Of a stretch of DNA of 64,000 nucleotides, positions 1 to 8,579 are shown in pieces. The notes below the pieces were generated by a model. That model worked only from the letters and a program-made list of their open reading frames with translations, searched no databases and was not told where the DNA came from. Origin of the DNA: Demequina muriae. Lineage in GTDB: Bacteria; Actinomycetota; Actinomycetes; Actinomycetales; Demequinaceae. The first letter of the stretch is position 1. Each line of letters begins with the position of its first letter. Where the stretch lies: NCBI RefSeq assembly GCF_030418295.1, contig NZ_JAUHQA010000001.1:558001-622000 (forward strand). The letters are read 5' to 3'. The position numbers and the translations under genes were made by a program.

Positions 1-1369
1 ACGGCAGGTATGCGGCGGCCTCGAGGGCGCGCGGCTGCCACGGCGGCTGCGACCAGTTCTGGCCGTGCTGGTTGTACATGTCCGGCGGGGCTCCCACGTT
101 CATGCCCGTCGCGAGCACGCGGCCCAGCGACCAGGAGTCGGCGCCGTGCGGGTGCACGCCCACCGCGAGGTCCGTCATGATGCCGATCGACATGCCGGCC
201 TCGACCGCATCGGCCTGCGCGCGCGCCAGCTGCTCGTCGGCGACCCACTGCAGCCACGCGTAGAACAGCACGCGCTCGCTGTTCTCCTCGCGCCACGCCT
301 CGATGGCTGGCGAACGGGGGTTCGAGAACTCCTCCGGCCACGGCAGTCCCTTGTGCGCCTCGGAGATCGCGCACCAGGTGGCGAACTCCTCCAGGGCGGC
401 GCCCTCGCGCAGGCAGAAGGCCTCGAAGCGGGCCTGACGGGCCGCCGACCGCGGCGCCTCGAACACCTTCTCGAGTGCCGGAGCCTTGGCACGCCACGAC
501 GCGTCGCGGTCCAACAGGTCCACCTCGGTGTTGGCGCGGCGCGGCCGCTCGGACTCCCACTCGATGACGGCGCGCTGCTGCGACGGCACGTACGCCACCT
601 CGGGGATGTCCTCGATGCGGATGTAGAGGGGGTTCAGGAATCGGCGCGACGTGGGCAGGTACGGGGACGGCTCCATCGGTGGCACCGGCTCGCTGGCGTG
701 CAGCGGGTTGATGAGCATGAAGTCGGCGCCCTCGCGGATGGCCGCGAGCGCGCACAGGTCGCCCAGGTCGGCGAAGTCGCCGATGCCCCAGGAGCGCTCG
801 GAGCGCACCGAGTACAGCTGGGCCGCGAGACCCCACGGCCGATCGCGTCGGATCTGGTCGGGAACGGAGATGCGCTCGGGGGTGACCACGACCCAGCCAC
901 GGGCGCGCTTGCCCGTGGTGCCCGCGTGAAGCCGGTGCCACCCGAGCGGCAGGTCAGCGGGAATCTGCACGGTCGCGCGGCCCACGTCGCGGTGGTCGAT
1001 CCGTCGGGGCGGGGTGTAGACGTCGAGCTGCGCGACCTCGCGGGCCTCGCCGCTCTCGAGGACGAGGCTGGCAGTCACGGGCTCGCCATGGGGCACGTGC
1101 ACCGGGACCTGCACGCTCTGACCCTCGATCACTACGGTGATGGGCGGCACCATGCGCCGCCACGGCAGGTCCTCGAGATCCGCGAGCGAACGCTCGCACG
1201 TGTCGTCGTCGCGCGCGTCGACCCCCATGGACGCAAGCGCCGCGCGGATCGCTGCGGGCGAGCACGGCACGCGGTAGCCGTTCCACGCCGTGTAGTCGAC
1301 CGAGACCCCGCAGGCGCGCGCGAGCGCTGAGAGGGCGGGCGTGGGCAGCGGTCGGTCGGCGTCAGTCAC
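1..1369 (-). CDS. malQ: 4-alpha-glucanotransferase (GH77), 3' part cut by window edge
   Basis: Amylomaltase, which moves alpha-1,4-glucan segments between maltodextrins in the cytoplasm. The 456 visible residues run from a GTG start at 1369 and remain open at position 1. MalQ signatures are a GLAAQLYSVRS segment, WGIGDFADL, INPLHA with SPYLPTSRRF just after it, and the pre-catalytic SIGIMTDLAVGVHPHGADSW stretch followed by MNVGAPPD. The catalytic Asp/Glu residues further downstream lie outside the window. An N-terminal extension of about 150 residues before the GH77 barrel is usual for actinobacterial MalQ. Transcribed away from the mscS gene. A CAGGAT hexamer ends 6 nt before the GTG, suggesting a leaderless transcript. 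Family call is firm; the start is likely. Confidence 0.93.
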   Translation of the reverse strand, partial: MTDADRPLPTPALSALARACGVSVDYTAWNGYRVPCSPAAIRAALASMGVDARDDDTCERSLADLEDLPWRRMVPPITVVIEGQSVQVPVHVPHGEPVTASLVLESGEAREVAQLDVYTPPRRIDHRDVGRATVQIPADLPLGWHRLHAGTTGKRARGWVVVTPERISVPDQIRRDRPWGLAAQLYSVRSERSWGIGDFADLGDLCALAAIREGADFMLINPLHASEPVPPMEPSPYLPTSRRFLNPLYIRIEDIPEVAYVPSQQRAVIEWESERPRRANTEVDLLDRDASWRAKAPALEKVFEAPRSAARQARFEAFCLREGAALEEFATWCAISEAHKGLPWPEEFSNPRSPAIEAWREENSERVLFYAWLQWVADEQLARAQADAVEAGMSIGIMTDLAVGVHPHGADSWSLGRVLATGMNVGAPPDMYNQHGQNWSQPPWQPRALEAAAYLP

Positions 1370-1448
1370 GTGCCCATCCTGCCAGGTTGCGCCGCACGCT
1401 CGAAAGGCACAGCACGGCCGATGCGCGGACCACGGCCCGCGCGATGGT

Positions 1449-1454
1449 TACCCT
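1449..1454 (+). promoter_or_regulatory. -10 hexamer TACCCT, leaderless promoter of the mscS-type gene
   Basis: TACCCT followed by 7 nt and the GTG at 1462. A transcript starting 7 nt after the -10 box would begin with the start codon. This decides the start of the channel gene. Inferred from sequence only. Confidence 0.5.
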
Positions 1455-1461
1455 GGGAGGC

Positions 1462-2547
1462 GTGCTGCATCTGACGACCGACCCCGACACGACGACCGCC
1501 CCTGGTGATGACCTGCCCACGGGCGAGGAACTGGGGGAATGGCTGAGCGACGTGTCACAGAACCTGATCGGCTTCGGCATCATGCTGGTAGTGGTCCTCG
1601 TCCTGTGGTTCGTGGGACGCGCCGCGATCAACGGGTTCACCCGAGCGATGGAGCGCGGGGCGCCGCTGACCGACGCCCGTGCCCGCCGGGCGCTGTCGAA
1701 GGCGCGCATCAAGCTTCCGGATCCTGACACGATCGAGGAGCGGCTGGAGGCCGAGCGGCGTCGACAGCGCGCCGGCACTCTGCGCAGGGTGCTCAAGTCC
1801 GCACTCGCTGTCGTTCTCATTCTGCTCGTGCTGATGACCGGACTGGCCGTGGTGGGCGTGCCCGTGGGGCCGATGCTCGCATCGGCCGGAATCCTCGGCG
1901 TCGCGCTCGGCTTCGGAGCCCAGTCGCTGGTCAAGGACATCCTCTCCGGCACCTTCATGCTGATGGAGGACCAGTACGGCGTGGGCGACGTGGTGGACCT
2001 GGGCGAGGCGACCGGCGCGGTCGAAGAGGTGGGACTGCGGTGCACGCGGCTCCGATCGCTCGACGGCACCGTCTGGTACGTCCCCAACGGCGAGATCCGT
2101 CGCGTCGGCAACATGACTCGCATGTGGAGCCGCGCCATGATCGAGGTGCGCTTCGCCTACGACACGGACGTCGAGGCCGCACGTCAGGCCATGATCGACG
2201 CCGTCCTGGCCGCCAAGCGGGAGCGCGAGGAGGTCGCCGCGGCGTTGTTGGGCGAGCCCGAGGTCGCGGGCATCGAGTCGCTGGAGTACAACGCGATCAT
2301 GCTGCGCCTCATGTGCCAGGTGAACCCCGCCACCCAGTGGGACGTGCAGCGCGAGGTGCACCGCCAGATGCGCAGGCTGTTCGCCGAGCGCGGGATCTCG
2401 CTCGCGGTGCCCGGCGAGGCGATGATGTTCGACTCGAAGGCCAACCCGGACAAGGTGCTACTGCACGACTCCGCTCGTCCGGGGTCCGACACCGCCCCCA
2501 AGGGCGAGGACGGCCGCCCGCTTCCCCCCTCGAATGACGAGGACTGA
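1462..2547 (+). CDS. MscS-family mechanosensitive ion channel
   Basis: Small-conductance mechanosensitive channel that vents solutes on hypo-osmotic shock. With the GTG start at 1462 the protein has 361 residues: an acidic N-terminus, TM1 near residues 35-55, a charged linker rich in Arg/Glu, TM2 near 112-133 and the pore helix TM3 with the Gly/Ala pattern [20 protein letters not shown], followed by the beta domain ([20 protein letters not shown]) and a C-terminal alpha/beta domain. The start is chosen because TACCCT (1449-1454) stands 7 nt upstream, the leaderless geometry used elsewhere in this window. ATG codons at 1444 and 1387 are in frame but have no ribosome binding site. The stop lies next to the globin start (operon). 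A role in osmotic relief fits the nearby betaine importer. Confidence 0.9.
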   Translation: MLHLTTDPDTTTAPGDDLPTGEELGEWLSDVSQNLIGFGIMLVVVLVLWFVGRAAINGFTRAMERGAPLTDARARRALSKARIKLPDPDTIEERLEAERRRQRAGTLRRVLKSALAVVLILLVLMTGLAVVGVPVGPMLASAGILGVALGFGAQSLVKDILSGTFMLMEDQYGVGDVVDLGEATGAVEEVGLRCTRLRSLDGTVWYVPNGEIRRVGNMTRMWSRAMIEVRFAYDTDVEAARQAMIDAVLAAKREREEVAAALLGEPEVAGIESLEYNAIMLRLMCQVNPATQWDVQREVHRQMRRLFAERGISLAVPGEAMMFDSKANPDKVLLHDSARPGSDTAPKGEDGRPLPPSNDED

Positions 2548-2548
2548 C

Positions 2549-3004
2549 ATGACCACGCCAGGAATGAACGTCGGGGCCGGCGCGCCCCAGGCCGAGGGCC
2601 AGAGCTTCTACGACGCCGTGGGCGGCCACGCGACCTTCGAGCGGATCGTCCGCCGCTTCTACGCGGGAGTCGCCGAGGACCCGGTGCTGGCGCCCATGTA
2701 CCCCACAGACGACATGGAGGGCGCGACCCAGCGGCTCACGATGTTCCTCGAGCAGTACTGGGGCGGCCCCACCACCTACTCGGACCAACGCGGCCACCCC
2801 CGCCTTCGCATGCGGCACCAGCCCTTCCACGTCAACCCCGAGGCGCGCGACCACTGGATCGCGCTCATGCGGGACGCCGTCGCATCGGCCGACCTCGCGC
2901 CGTTGCACGCGGTCACGCTGATGGACTACCTCGAGCGGGCCGCCCACTCGATGATCAACACGTTCGAGCCCACGCCGGCCCCCGAGTCCGGCCAGCACGA
3001 CTAG
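2549..3004 (+). CDS. glbO: Group II truncated haemoglobin (trHbO)
   Basis: Haem-binding 2/2 globin of 151 residues, expected to bind O2 or react with NO/peroxide in the cytosol. It shows the trHb2 pattern: [19 protein letters not shown] at the N-terminus, [15 protein letters not shown], the proximal His in [10 protein letters not shown], and the Trp of the G helix in RDHWIALM that is typical of group II. Acidic/Pro-rich short C-terminal tail. GAGG at 2539-2542 lies 6 nt before the ATG at 2549, so this start is preferred over an ATG at 2534 that overlaps the channel gene. Co-transcribed with the upstream channel and probably with the downstream thioesterase, 25 nt away. Confidence 0.93.
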   Translation: MTTPGMNVGAGAPQAEGQSFYDAVGGHATFERIVRRFYAGVAEDPVLAPMYPTDDMEGATQRLTMFLEQYWGGPTTYSDQRGHPRLRMRHQPFHVNPEARDHWIALMRDAVASADLAPLHAVTLMDYLERAAHSMINTFEPTPAPESGQHD

Positions 3005-3029
3005 TCGAAACCGAATCTGAGGAGCACTG

Positions 3030-3908
3030 ATGGACCACGTCGAGGACATCTGGGCCAAGGAGGCCGTCGCATCCGGGATGGCCGTGCTCGACCTCCGCAG
3101 GCTGGGCGAGACCGAGTTCGAGGGCGACTCGCTGCCGATGCCCGGCGGTCGCGCGTACGGCGGGCAGGTGCTCGCGCAGGCGCTCCTGGCCGCCGGTCAC
3201 ACCGTCGACGACGCGCGGCCGATGCACTCGATGCACGGATACTTCCTGCGACCCGGCGACGCGTCGCGCCCCATCACCTTCGAGGTGGAGAACCTGCGCG
3301 ACGGCCGCTCCTTCTCGGCTCGGCGCACCCACGCCTTCCAGGACGGGAAGCCGATCCTGTCGATGATCGCCTCGTTCCAGCTGCCCCAGCACGGGCCAGA
3401 GCACGCCGTGAGCATGCCCGAGGTGCCGGGGCCCGATGCGGTGGTCTCGTCCGTCGACATCCTCGCGCCCTTCGTCGGCGACGCACGGGCGGACTACTGG
3501 CTCAAGCGCACGCCGTTCGACCTGCGCCACGTCGAGGGCTCGCTGCTGCTCCAGCCGGACAAGCGACCCAAGCAGTACCAGACCACCTGGATCCGGCTGC
3601 GCCGGCCGATCGAGGGCTCGGACCTGCTGCACCGCGCGCTGCTGGCGTTCCAGTGCGACCAGGTGATGCTCGAGCCGCTGCTGCGCCGCCACGGCGCGTC
3701 GTGGATGACGCCTGGCCTGAACTTTGCGAGCCTGGACCACGCGATGTGGTGGCACCGCCCCGCTCGCGCCGATGAGTGGCTGCTGTACGTGCAGGACGCT
3801 CCGACGGCCCAGGGTGGCCGCGGTCTCGGCGGCACATGGGTGTTCTCTGAGGACGGACGCCTCGTGGCGTCGGCGTCGCAGGAGGGCATGATCCGCATGC
3901 CGGAGTGA
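3030..3908 (+). CDS. tesB: Acyl-CoA thioesterase II
   Basis: Double-hotdog thioesterase that hydrolyses medium and long acyl-CoA to free acid and CoA. The 292 residues match TesB length. Seen: GGRAYGGQVLAQAL and HSMHGYFLRPGD in the first hotdog; NFASLDHAMWWHRPARADEW with the conserved Asp, then QGGRGLGGTW and a C-terminal ASASQEGMIR in the second. GAGGAG lies 8 nt before the ATG. Third gene of the channel-globin-thioesterase run. Family assignment is firm; physiological substrate unknown. Confidence 0.94.
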   Translation: MDHVEDIWAKEAVASGMAVLDLRRLGETEFEGDSLPMPGGRAYGGQVLAQALLAAGHTVDDARPMHSMHGYFLRPGDASRPITFEVENLRDGRSFSARRTHAFQDGKPILSMIASFQLPQHGPEHAVSMPEVPGPDAVVSSVDILAPFVGDARADYWLKRTPFDLRHVEGSLLLQPDKRPKQYQTTWIRLRRPIEGSDLLHRALLAFQCDQVMLEPLLRRHGASWMTPGLNFASLDHAMWWHRPARADEWLLYVQDAPTAQGGRGLGGTWVFSEDGRLVASASQEGMIRMPE

Positions 3909-4328
3909 CGCCTCCGGAAGGCCTCGTGGCGCGGTGGAGCGACACGGACCGGACTTTTCCGACTCGATCTCAACCCTTTACCAAAACGTGACCATGACCG
4001 ACCGAGGCCATGTTTAGCAGGCATGTTGCCGCCGTACTCAGCCCGCGCATCGGCCCTCCTCCGCCCCACCGTTTGAGATTCCCCCCGCGGGGTTGATAGC
4101 GTCGAGTAGCCGTTTCGGGGTCCGCGTCAGTCGCGACCGAAGCGCCAATGACCAGCCCAGGCCTCATGGCTGCGCCCGAACGTGGAGCGCGCCCTGGCGG
4201 CGAGCGATGGCGACGGCACCACGTCGTTGCCACGCGGGCCCGTGACTGCCGTACGACGGCTGCGAGTCCCCTCGTCCCACCGAGTCCTCCAACGACGCCC
4301 GTGTCACCACGGGGAGCTGAGGTAACGA
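3909..4328 (+). promoter_or_regulatory. 420-base gap upstream of proVWX with candidate promoter
   Basis: No credible gene. A TTGAGA (4073-4078) and TAGCGT (4097-4102) pair with an 18-nt spacer is a plausible sigma-A-like promoter for proV; a CCCCGCGGGG palindrome sits in the spacer. One copy of the GCGCATCGGC motif is at 4045-4054. The long leader (about 220 nt) before the proV start leaves room for RNA-level control, but I recognise no riboswitch. Confidence 0.35.
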
Positions 4329-5603
4329 GTGAACGACAGCATCGCCTTGCGCGCTGACGGACTGTACAAGGTCTTCGGGAAGCATCCCGACGACGCCGTG
4401 CGGCGCCTTCGTGACGGCGCCTCGCGAGACGACCTCGGCGGCGCCACCGCCGCCGTGATCGACGCCTCCTTCGAGGTCAAGCGCGGCGAGATCTTCGTCG
4501 TCATGGGCCTCTCCGGCTCCGGAAAGTCGACCCTGATCCGCACGCTCAACGGCCTTCAGCCGGCGACCGCGGGCACCGTCCAGATCGGCGACGACTCCAT
4601 CACCGACGCGAGCACGTCGCACCTGCGGGACCTGCGGCGCCACCGGGTGTCGATGGTGTTCCAGCACTTCGCGCTGCTCCCCCACCGCACCGTGATCGAC
4701 AACGTCGCGTACGGCCTCGAGATCCAGGGCAAGTCGCGCGACGAGCGCCTGCGTCGGGCCCGCCAGGTCACCGACATCGTGGGCCTGGCCGGCTGGGAGG
4801 AGAAGTTCCCCTCGCAGCTGTCCGGTGGAATGCAGCAGCGCGTGGGCCTCGCCCGGGCGCTCGCCGCGGACACCGACGTGCTGCTCATGGACGAGGCGTT
4901 CTCCGCTCTCGACCCGTTGATCCGGCGCGAGATGCAGGATCAGCTCCTGGAGCTCCAGTCCGAGCTGAACAAGACCATCGTGTTCATCACCCACGACCTC
5001 AACGAGGCCATGTACATCGGCGACCGGATCGCGGTCATGCGTGACGGCCGCATCGTGCAGATCGGCTCGCCCGAGGACATCCTCACCAACCCGGCGAACG
5101 ACTACGTCGAGCAGTTCGTGCAGGACGTGGACCGCACCAAGGTGCTGACCGCCGAGTCGGTCATGCGCAAGCCCCGCGTGGTCATCCACGAGAGCGGAGG
5201 CCCGCACGCCGCCCTCGCCACCATGCGCGACGAGCAGATGTCCGCGGCCTACGTCACCAAGCGCGACCGGACCCTCGTGGGCTGGGTGCGCGACCGCGAC
5301 GTCCTGGACCTGGTGCGCAGCGGCGAGAAGTCGCTCACCCCCGCGATCAAGACCGACCACGGCGCCGTCGGGACGGACACCCCGCTGGCCGACCTGTTCA
5401 TCCCGTCGCTCGAGGCCGCGCTTCCGCTCGGCGTCGCCGACGACCGCGGCCGCCTGGTGGGGGTCATCCCCCGCGTGACCCTGCTCGCCACTCTGGGCGG
5501 TGAGCCCGAGGCCGCATCGTCCGCGATTCCGCGCGTCGACCCGCTGCCCACCTCGGTGGTCGACAAAGTGCTCGGCTCCACCACGACGAAGGGAGGCGTG
5601 TGA
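4329..5603 (+). CDS. proV: Glycine betaine/L-proline ABC importer, ATP-binding protein with CBS domains
   Basis: ATPase that powers uptake of glycine betaine/proline. 424 residues. Walker A GLSGSGKST, Q-loop QHFALLPHRTV, signature LSGGMQQRVGLARAL, Walker B VLLMDEAFSALDP and H-loop ITHDLNEA are all intact. After the nucleotide domain come two CBS repeats (about residues 280-400), the regulatory module used in this family to sense ionic strength or c-di-AMP; which applies here is unknown. GTG start at 4329 with GAGG 6 nt upstream. The stop TGA overlaps the proW ATG by one base, so translation is coupled. Confidence 0.95.
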   Translation: MNDSIALRADGLYKVFGKHPDDAVRRLRDGASRDDLGGATAAVIDASFEVKRGEIFVVMGLSGSGKSTLIRTLNGLQPATAGTVQIGDDSITDASTSHLRDLRRHRVSMVFQHFALLPHRTVIDNVAYGLEIQGKSRDERLRRARQVTDIVGLAGWEEKFPSQLSGGMQQRVGLARALAADTDVLLMDEAFSALDPLIRREMQDQLLELQSELNKTIVFITHDLNEAMYIGDRIAVMRDGRIVQIGSPEDILTNPANDYVEQFVQDVDRTKVLTAESVMRKPRVVIHESGGPHAALATMRDEQMSAAYVTKRDRTLVGWVRDRDVLDLVRSGEKSLTPAIKTDHGAVGTDTPLADLFIPSLEAALPLGVADDRGRLVGVIPRVTLLATLGGEPEAASSAIPRVDPLPTSVVDKVLGSTTTKGGV

Positions 5604-6547
5604 TGGACTTCCGCATCCCCGTCGGCAACTGGATCAATGAGGGTCTCGAGTGGATCGAGATCAACCTCGAAGTCTTCTTCGAAGGCATGCGCTCCACCTT
5701 CAAGGGCATGTATGACGGCATGGACTGGCTGTTCTCCTCGCCGCCTACTCTCGCCATCATCGCGGTTCTCGCGCTCGCGGGATTGTTCGCACGCGGCTGG
5801 AAGTTCGCGATCGGCGTCACCGTGGGCCTGCTGTTCATCGTGAGCGTCGGCCAGTGGGACAACGCGGTCGACACGCTCGCGCTGGTGATCGTCGCCGCGT
5901 TCATCGCCATCGCCCTCTCGATTCCGCTGGGCATCTGGGCCGCGCGCAACGACACCGTGTCCGCGATCCTCAAACCCATCATGGACTTCCTGCAGACGAT
6001 GCCCGCTTTCGTCTACCTCATGCCGGCGCTCGCGCTGCTGCGGGTGGGCGTCGCTCCTGGCATCTTCGCGACCATCCTGTTCGCGATGGCGCCGGGCGTG
6101 CGGCTCACCGAGCTGGGCATCCGTGGCGTGGACAAGGAAGTGGTCGAGGCCGGTCAGGCCTTCGGCGCCTCCCCGCGTCGCATCCTCCGCCAGATCCAGC
6201 TGCCCCTCGCGATGCCGTCGATCATGGCCGGCATCAACCAGATCATCATGCTGTCGCTCTCGATGGTCGTCATCGCCGGCCTCGTCGGCGCGGGCGGCCT
6301 GGGTGGCGACGTCGTGCGGTCGCTGAGCTCGCTCGACTACCCGCTCGGCTTCGAGGCCGGTCTCGCAGTCGTCGTGCTCGCCATCATCCTCGACCGCTTC
6401 ACCGGCTCGTTCGGTCAGGGACTCGGCATGTACGCGTGGCTGCGCAACCGCCACAGTGCGAAGAAGACCGAGGACGAGCTGGCTCGCCTCGAGGCGATGG
6501 CCGCCCAGGACGACGAGCCGCACCTGATGACTGGCGCGAAGGCCTGA
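5603..6547 (+). CDS. proW: Glycine betaine/proline ABC importer, permease
   Basis: Inner-membrane permease of 314 residues. Several hydrophobic segments (first near residues 47-85, a cluster across 85-270) surround the EAA-type coupling loop VVEAGQAFGASPRRILRQIQ that contacts ProV. The N-terminus has a long amphipathic stretch before TM1, as in ProW/OpuAB. Start ATG 5603 has GGGAGG 6 nt upstream and overlaps the proV stop. The binding-protein gene follows after 143 nt containing two hairpins. Confidence 0.94.
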   Translation: MDFRIPVGNWINEGLEWIEINLEVFFEGMRSTFKGMYDGMDWLFSSPPTLAIIAVLALAGLFARGWKFAIGVTVGLLFIVSVGQWDNAVDTLALVIVAAFIAIALSIPLGIWAARNDTVSAILKPIMDFLQTMPAFVYLMPALALLRVGVAPGIFATILFAMAPGVRLTELGIRGVDKEVVEAGQAFGASPRRILRQIQLPLAMPSIMAGINQIIMLSLSMVVIAGLVGAGGLGGDVVRSLSSLDYPLGFEAGLAVVVLAIILDRFTGSFGQGLGMYAWLRNRHSAKKTEDELARLEAMAAQDDEPHLMTGAKA

Positions 6548-6556
6548 CCCCACCCC

Positions 6557-6579
6557 CGCATCGGCGTGATGCCGACGCG
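6557..6579 (+). other. Imperfect hairpin between proW and proX
   Basis: CGCATCGGC and GCCGACGCG form a 9-bp stem with one A/C mismatch around a 5-nt loop. It sits 10 nt after the proW stop and carries the dispersed CGCATCGGC motif. It may act as a partial terminator or mRNA stabiliser that lets proX be expressed at a level different from proVW. Confidence 0.4.
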
Positions 6580-6625
6580 ACCACCACAGACCTCGCGGCC
6601 GTTCCCCCAACGGTCGCGCGCATCG

Positions 6626-6642
6626 GGCCGTACGACACGGCC
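6626..6642 (+). other. Perfect 6-bp hairpin upstream of proX
   Basis: GGCCGT, loop ACGAC, ACGGCC. Second hairpin of the proW-proX gap, about 50 nt before the proX start. Confidence 0.35.
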
Positions 6643-6690
6643 AGGGATGCTCACGGCGGCGGAGATTCCGCACGCTGGGAAAGGAAACAT

Positions 6691-7614
6691 ATGTTCAAGC
6701 GCACTGCCACCGTTTTCGCGGTGACTGCAGCTTCGGGCCTCGTTCTCGCCGGCTGCTCGTCGGCCGATGACGACGCCGCCGAGGAGACCACCGACGGCTC
6801 GACCGCTGCGGGCGAAGAGACTGACGCCGCCGCGGGCGGCGACCTCACGCTGGCCGTCTTCAACGGCTGGGACGAGTCCGTCGCCACCTCCCTCCTGTGG
6901 GAGGCCGTGCTCGAGGAGCAGGGCTACAACGTCGAGCTCGAGTACGCCGACCCGGCCCCGGTCTTCCAGGGCGTGGCGGACGGCGACTACGACATCGTCA
7001 CCGACGTCTGGCTGCCGCTCACGCACGAGTCCTACGTCGAGGAGTTCGGCGACGACATGGAGGAGCTGGGTGCATGGTTCGACTCGGCCGCCCTCACCAT
7101 CGCCGTGAACTCCGATGCTCCCGTCGACACCATCGCGGAGCTCGCTGACAGCGCCGACGAGTTCGACAACCGCATCGTCGGCATCGAGCCCGGTGCCGGC
7201 CTGACCGCCGCCACCGAGGGCGCCATCGAGACCTATGGCCTGGAGGGCATGGAGTTCATCACCTCCTCGACCCCCGCCATGCTGCAGGAGCTCGACACCG
7301 CCACGTCGAACGGCGAGAACATCGTCGTGACGCTGTGGGAGCCGCACTGGGCCTACGGCGCGTACGACATCAAGAACCTCGAGGACCCCGAGGGCGCCAT
7401 GGGCGAGGCCGAGGAGATCGTGACCTACGGTCGCACCGGCATCACCGAGGAGTTCCCTGACGTCGCCGAGTGGTTCAGCAACTTCACGATGGACGCAGAG
7501 CTGCTCTACGACCTCGAGAACAAGCTGAACGACGCCGACGAGTCCGAGTTCGAGACCGTCGTCGCCGACTGGATCGCTGAGAACCAGGAGTGGGTCGACT
7601 CGCTCACCGCGTAA
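6691..7614 (+). CDS. proX: Glycine betaine/proline-binding lipoprotein
   Basis: Solute receptor of the proVWX importer, anchored outside the membrane as a lipoprotein. 307 residues with a signal peptide ending in lipobox LVLAGC (Cys22), an acidic Asp/Glu/Thr linker, then the OpuAC fold. Trp60 (FNGWDES), Trp107 (DVWLPLTHES) and the Trp pair in LWEPHWAY are the expected aromatic cage for the quaternary ammonium group. ATG 6691 is preceded by AAGGA at 5 nt. A strong terminator follows. Order proV-proW-proX is standard. Confidence 0.95.
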   Translation: MFKRTATVFAVTAASGLVLAGCSSADDDAAEETTDGSTAAGEETDAAAGGDLTLAVFNGWDESVATSLLWEAVLEEQGYNVELEYADPAPVFQGVADGDYDIVTDVWLPLTHESYVEEFGDDMEELGAWFDSAALTIAVNSDAPVDTIAELADSADEFDNRIVGIEPGAGLTAATEGAIETYGLEGMEFITSSTPAMLQELDTATSNGENIVVTLWEPHWAYGAYDIKNLEDPEGAMGEAEEIVTYGRTGITEEFPDVAEWFSNFTMDAELLYDLENKLNDADESEFETVVADWIAENQEWVDSLTA

Positions 7615-7634
7615 GTCTCGCCTGCTTCATCGAG

Positions 7635-7668
7635 AGCGCCGGCTGCCCTTCGGGGTGGCCGGCGCTTT
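7635..7668 (+). terminator. Rho-independent terminator of proVWX
   Basis: 9-bp perfect stem AGCGCCGGC/GCCGGCGCT with inner GCCC/GGGG-type pairing around a TTCG loop, followed by TTT. Ends the proVWX operon. Confidence 0.75.
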
Positions 7669-7682
7669 CGCGTTCCCCACTC

Positions 7683-7746
7683 CCCTGTCCGGCACTCATT
7701 GTCGGGTCTGGCCCGTGGCGACGCTCTGTCCGGCACTCACCGTCGC
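7683..7746 (-). repeat. Two copies of the TGAGTGCCGGACAG dispersed repeat
   Basis: Copies at 7683-7705 and 7724-7746, both minus-oriented (seen as CTGTCCGGCACTCA on the plus strand), each followed by a GTCG block that corresponds to the CGAC half of the element. They lie between the proX terminator and the convergent thioesterase gene. Weaker TGAGTGTCGC partial copies are at about 7792 and 7829. Confidence 0.7.
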
Positions 7747-7871
7747 ACCACCCCCGCGCCATCCCCGCCTTGGCGCCCCAGCGGGCGCTGAGTGTCGCTG
7801 TGAGGCGATCCGCGGATCGTTCAGGACCGTGAGTGTCGCCCGACTCCCCGACCACCGGCCGATGCGCGGGC

Positions 7872-8351
7872 TCAGCGCTTGCGGAACTGCACCGGGTCCT
7901 CGACGTGCGGCCCCCAGGCGGCGCGCTCGTCCTCCGTCAGCCGGCGCGGGCGCTGCGACTCCGCGTCGATCAGCACCAGCGTGGTCGACGCGCGCGCGAA
8001 GATCTGCTGCTCCTCCGCCCCGATCGGCGAGCACACCTCGTAGCAGATCTCGATGCTGGCTCCGCCGAGCCGACCGATCCACAGCTGGACATCGAGGGGA
8101 CGGCGCAGAAACGGCACAGGCGCGAGGTACTCGATCTGCAGGCCGGCGATGAGGGTAATGGTGTCCGCTCCAGGACCGCCATCGATCACCGCAGTGGAGG
8201 TGATATCCCCGCCTTCCCCAGCCCCCGCATCGGCCCAGAAGACCCGAATGCGCGCTTCCTCGAGCAGCCGTAGCATCTCGGCGTTGTTCACGTGGCCGTA
8301 GGCGTCGAGATCGGACCAGCGCAGCGAGATGGGGACGTGGATGCGGCTCAT
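7872..8351 (-). CDS. 4-hydroxybenzoyl-CoA-type (hotdog) acyl-CoA thioesterase
   Basis: Single hotdog-fold thioesterase, 159 residues, probably cleaving acyl-CoA. The N-terminal motif WSDLDAYGHVNNAEMLRLLE carries the catalytic Asp and the GHVNN turn of the YbgC/FadM group. The rest (RPLDVQLWIGRLG, STTLVLID) fits the central helix and sheet. ATG at 8351 is used because ACGGTA on the plus strand (TACCGT on this strand) is 6 nt upstream, a leaderless layout. Downstream of ettA in the same direction but separated by 228 nt and a hairpin. Substrate unknown. Confidence 0.88.
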   Translation of the reverse strand: MSRIHVPISLRWSDLDAYGHVNNAEMLRLLEEARIRVFWADAGAGEGGDITSTAVIDGGPGADTITLIAGLQIEYLAPVPFLRRPLDVQLWIGRLGGASIEICYEVCSPIGAEEQQIFARASTTLVLIDAESQRPRRLTEDERAAWGPHVEDPVQFRKR

Positions 8352-8357
8352 GGCGTC

Positions 8358-8363
8358 ACGGTA
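8358..8363 (-). promoter_or_regulatory. -10 hexamer TACCGT, leaderless promoter of the thioesterase gene
   Basis: TACCGT on the minus strand, 6 nt before the ATG at 8351. Confidence 0.5.
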
Positions 8364-8370
8364 GCGGCCC

Positions 8371-8529
8371 GACGACACTGAGTGCCCGCCAGGATGTCGC
8401 GAGCCGCGAGAACCGACGCACACCGTCCTCTACCGCGCTCAGGAAGAGACGGGCGGCGCGGCCTAGGCGACAGTCAGTGCCGGATAGGGCGTCGCCACGC
8501 CCCACAGGCGACCATGAGTGCCGGACAGG
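8371..8529 (+). repeat. Three plus-oriented copies of the TGAGTGCCGGACAGG repeat
   Basis: Copies at 8371-8393 (diverged), 8466-8489 and 8507-8529. The last two share a GGCGAC block 2-3 nt before the core and are direct repeats about 41 nt apart. They fill the gap between the ettA 3' end and the thioesterase promoter. Confidence 0.65.
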
Positions 8530-8539
8530 AGACGACGAC

Positions 8540-8567
8540 GCCCCCGGCACCTCGCGGCACCGGGGGC
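8540..8567 (-). terminator. Hairpin after ettA
   Basis: 8-bp stem GCCCCCGG/CCGGGGGC with a 12-nt loop, beginning 13 nt beyond the ettA stop. No U-tract, so a GC-rich stall hairpin rather than a textbook terminator. Confidence 0.5.
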
Positions 8568-8579
8568 TGTCGAATCGCG

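Noticed and set aside
5854-6690. Long 5' extension of the proX frame
   Set aside because: It overlaps proW in another frame. The lipoprotein signal peptide and AAGGA site fix the start at 6691.
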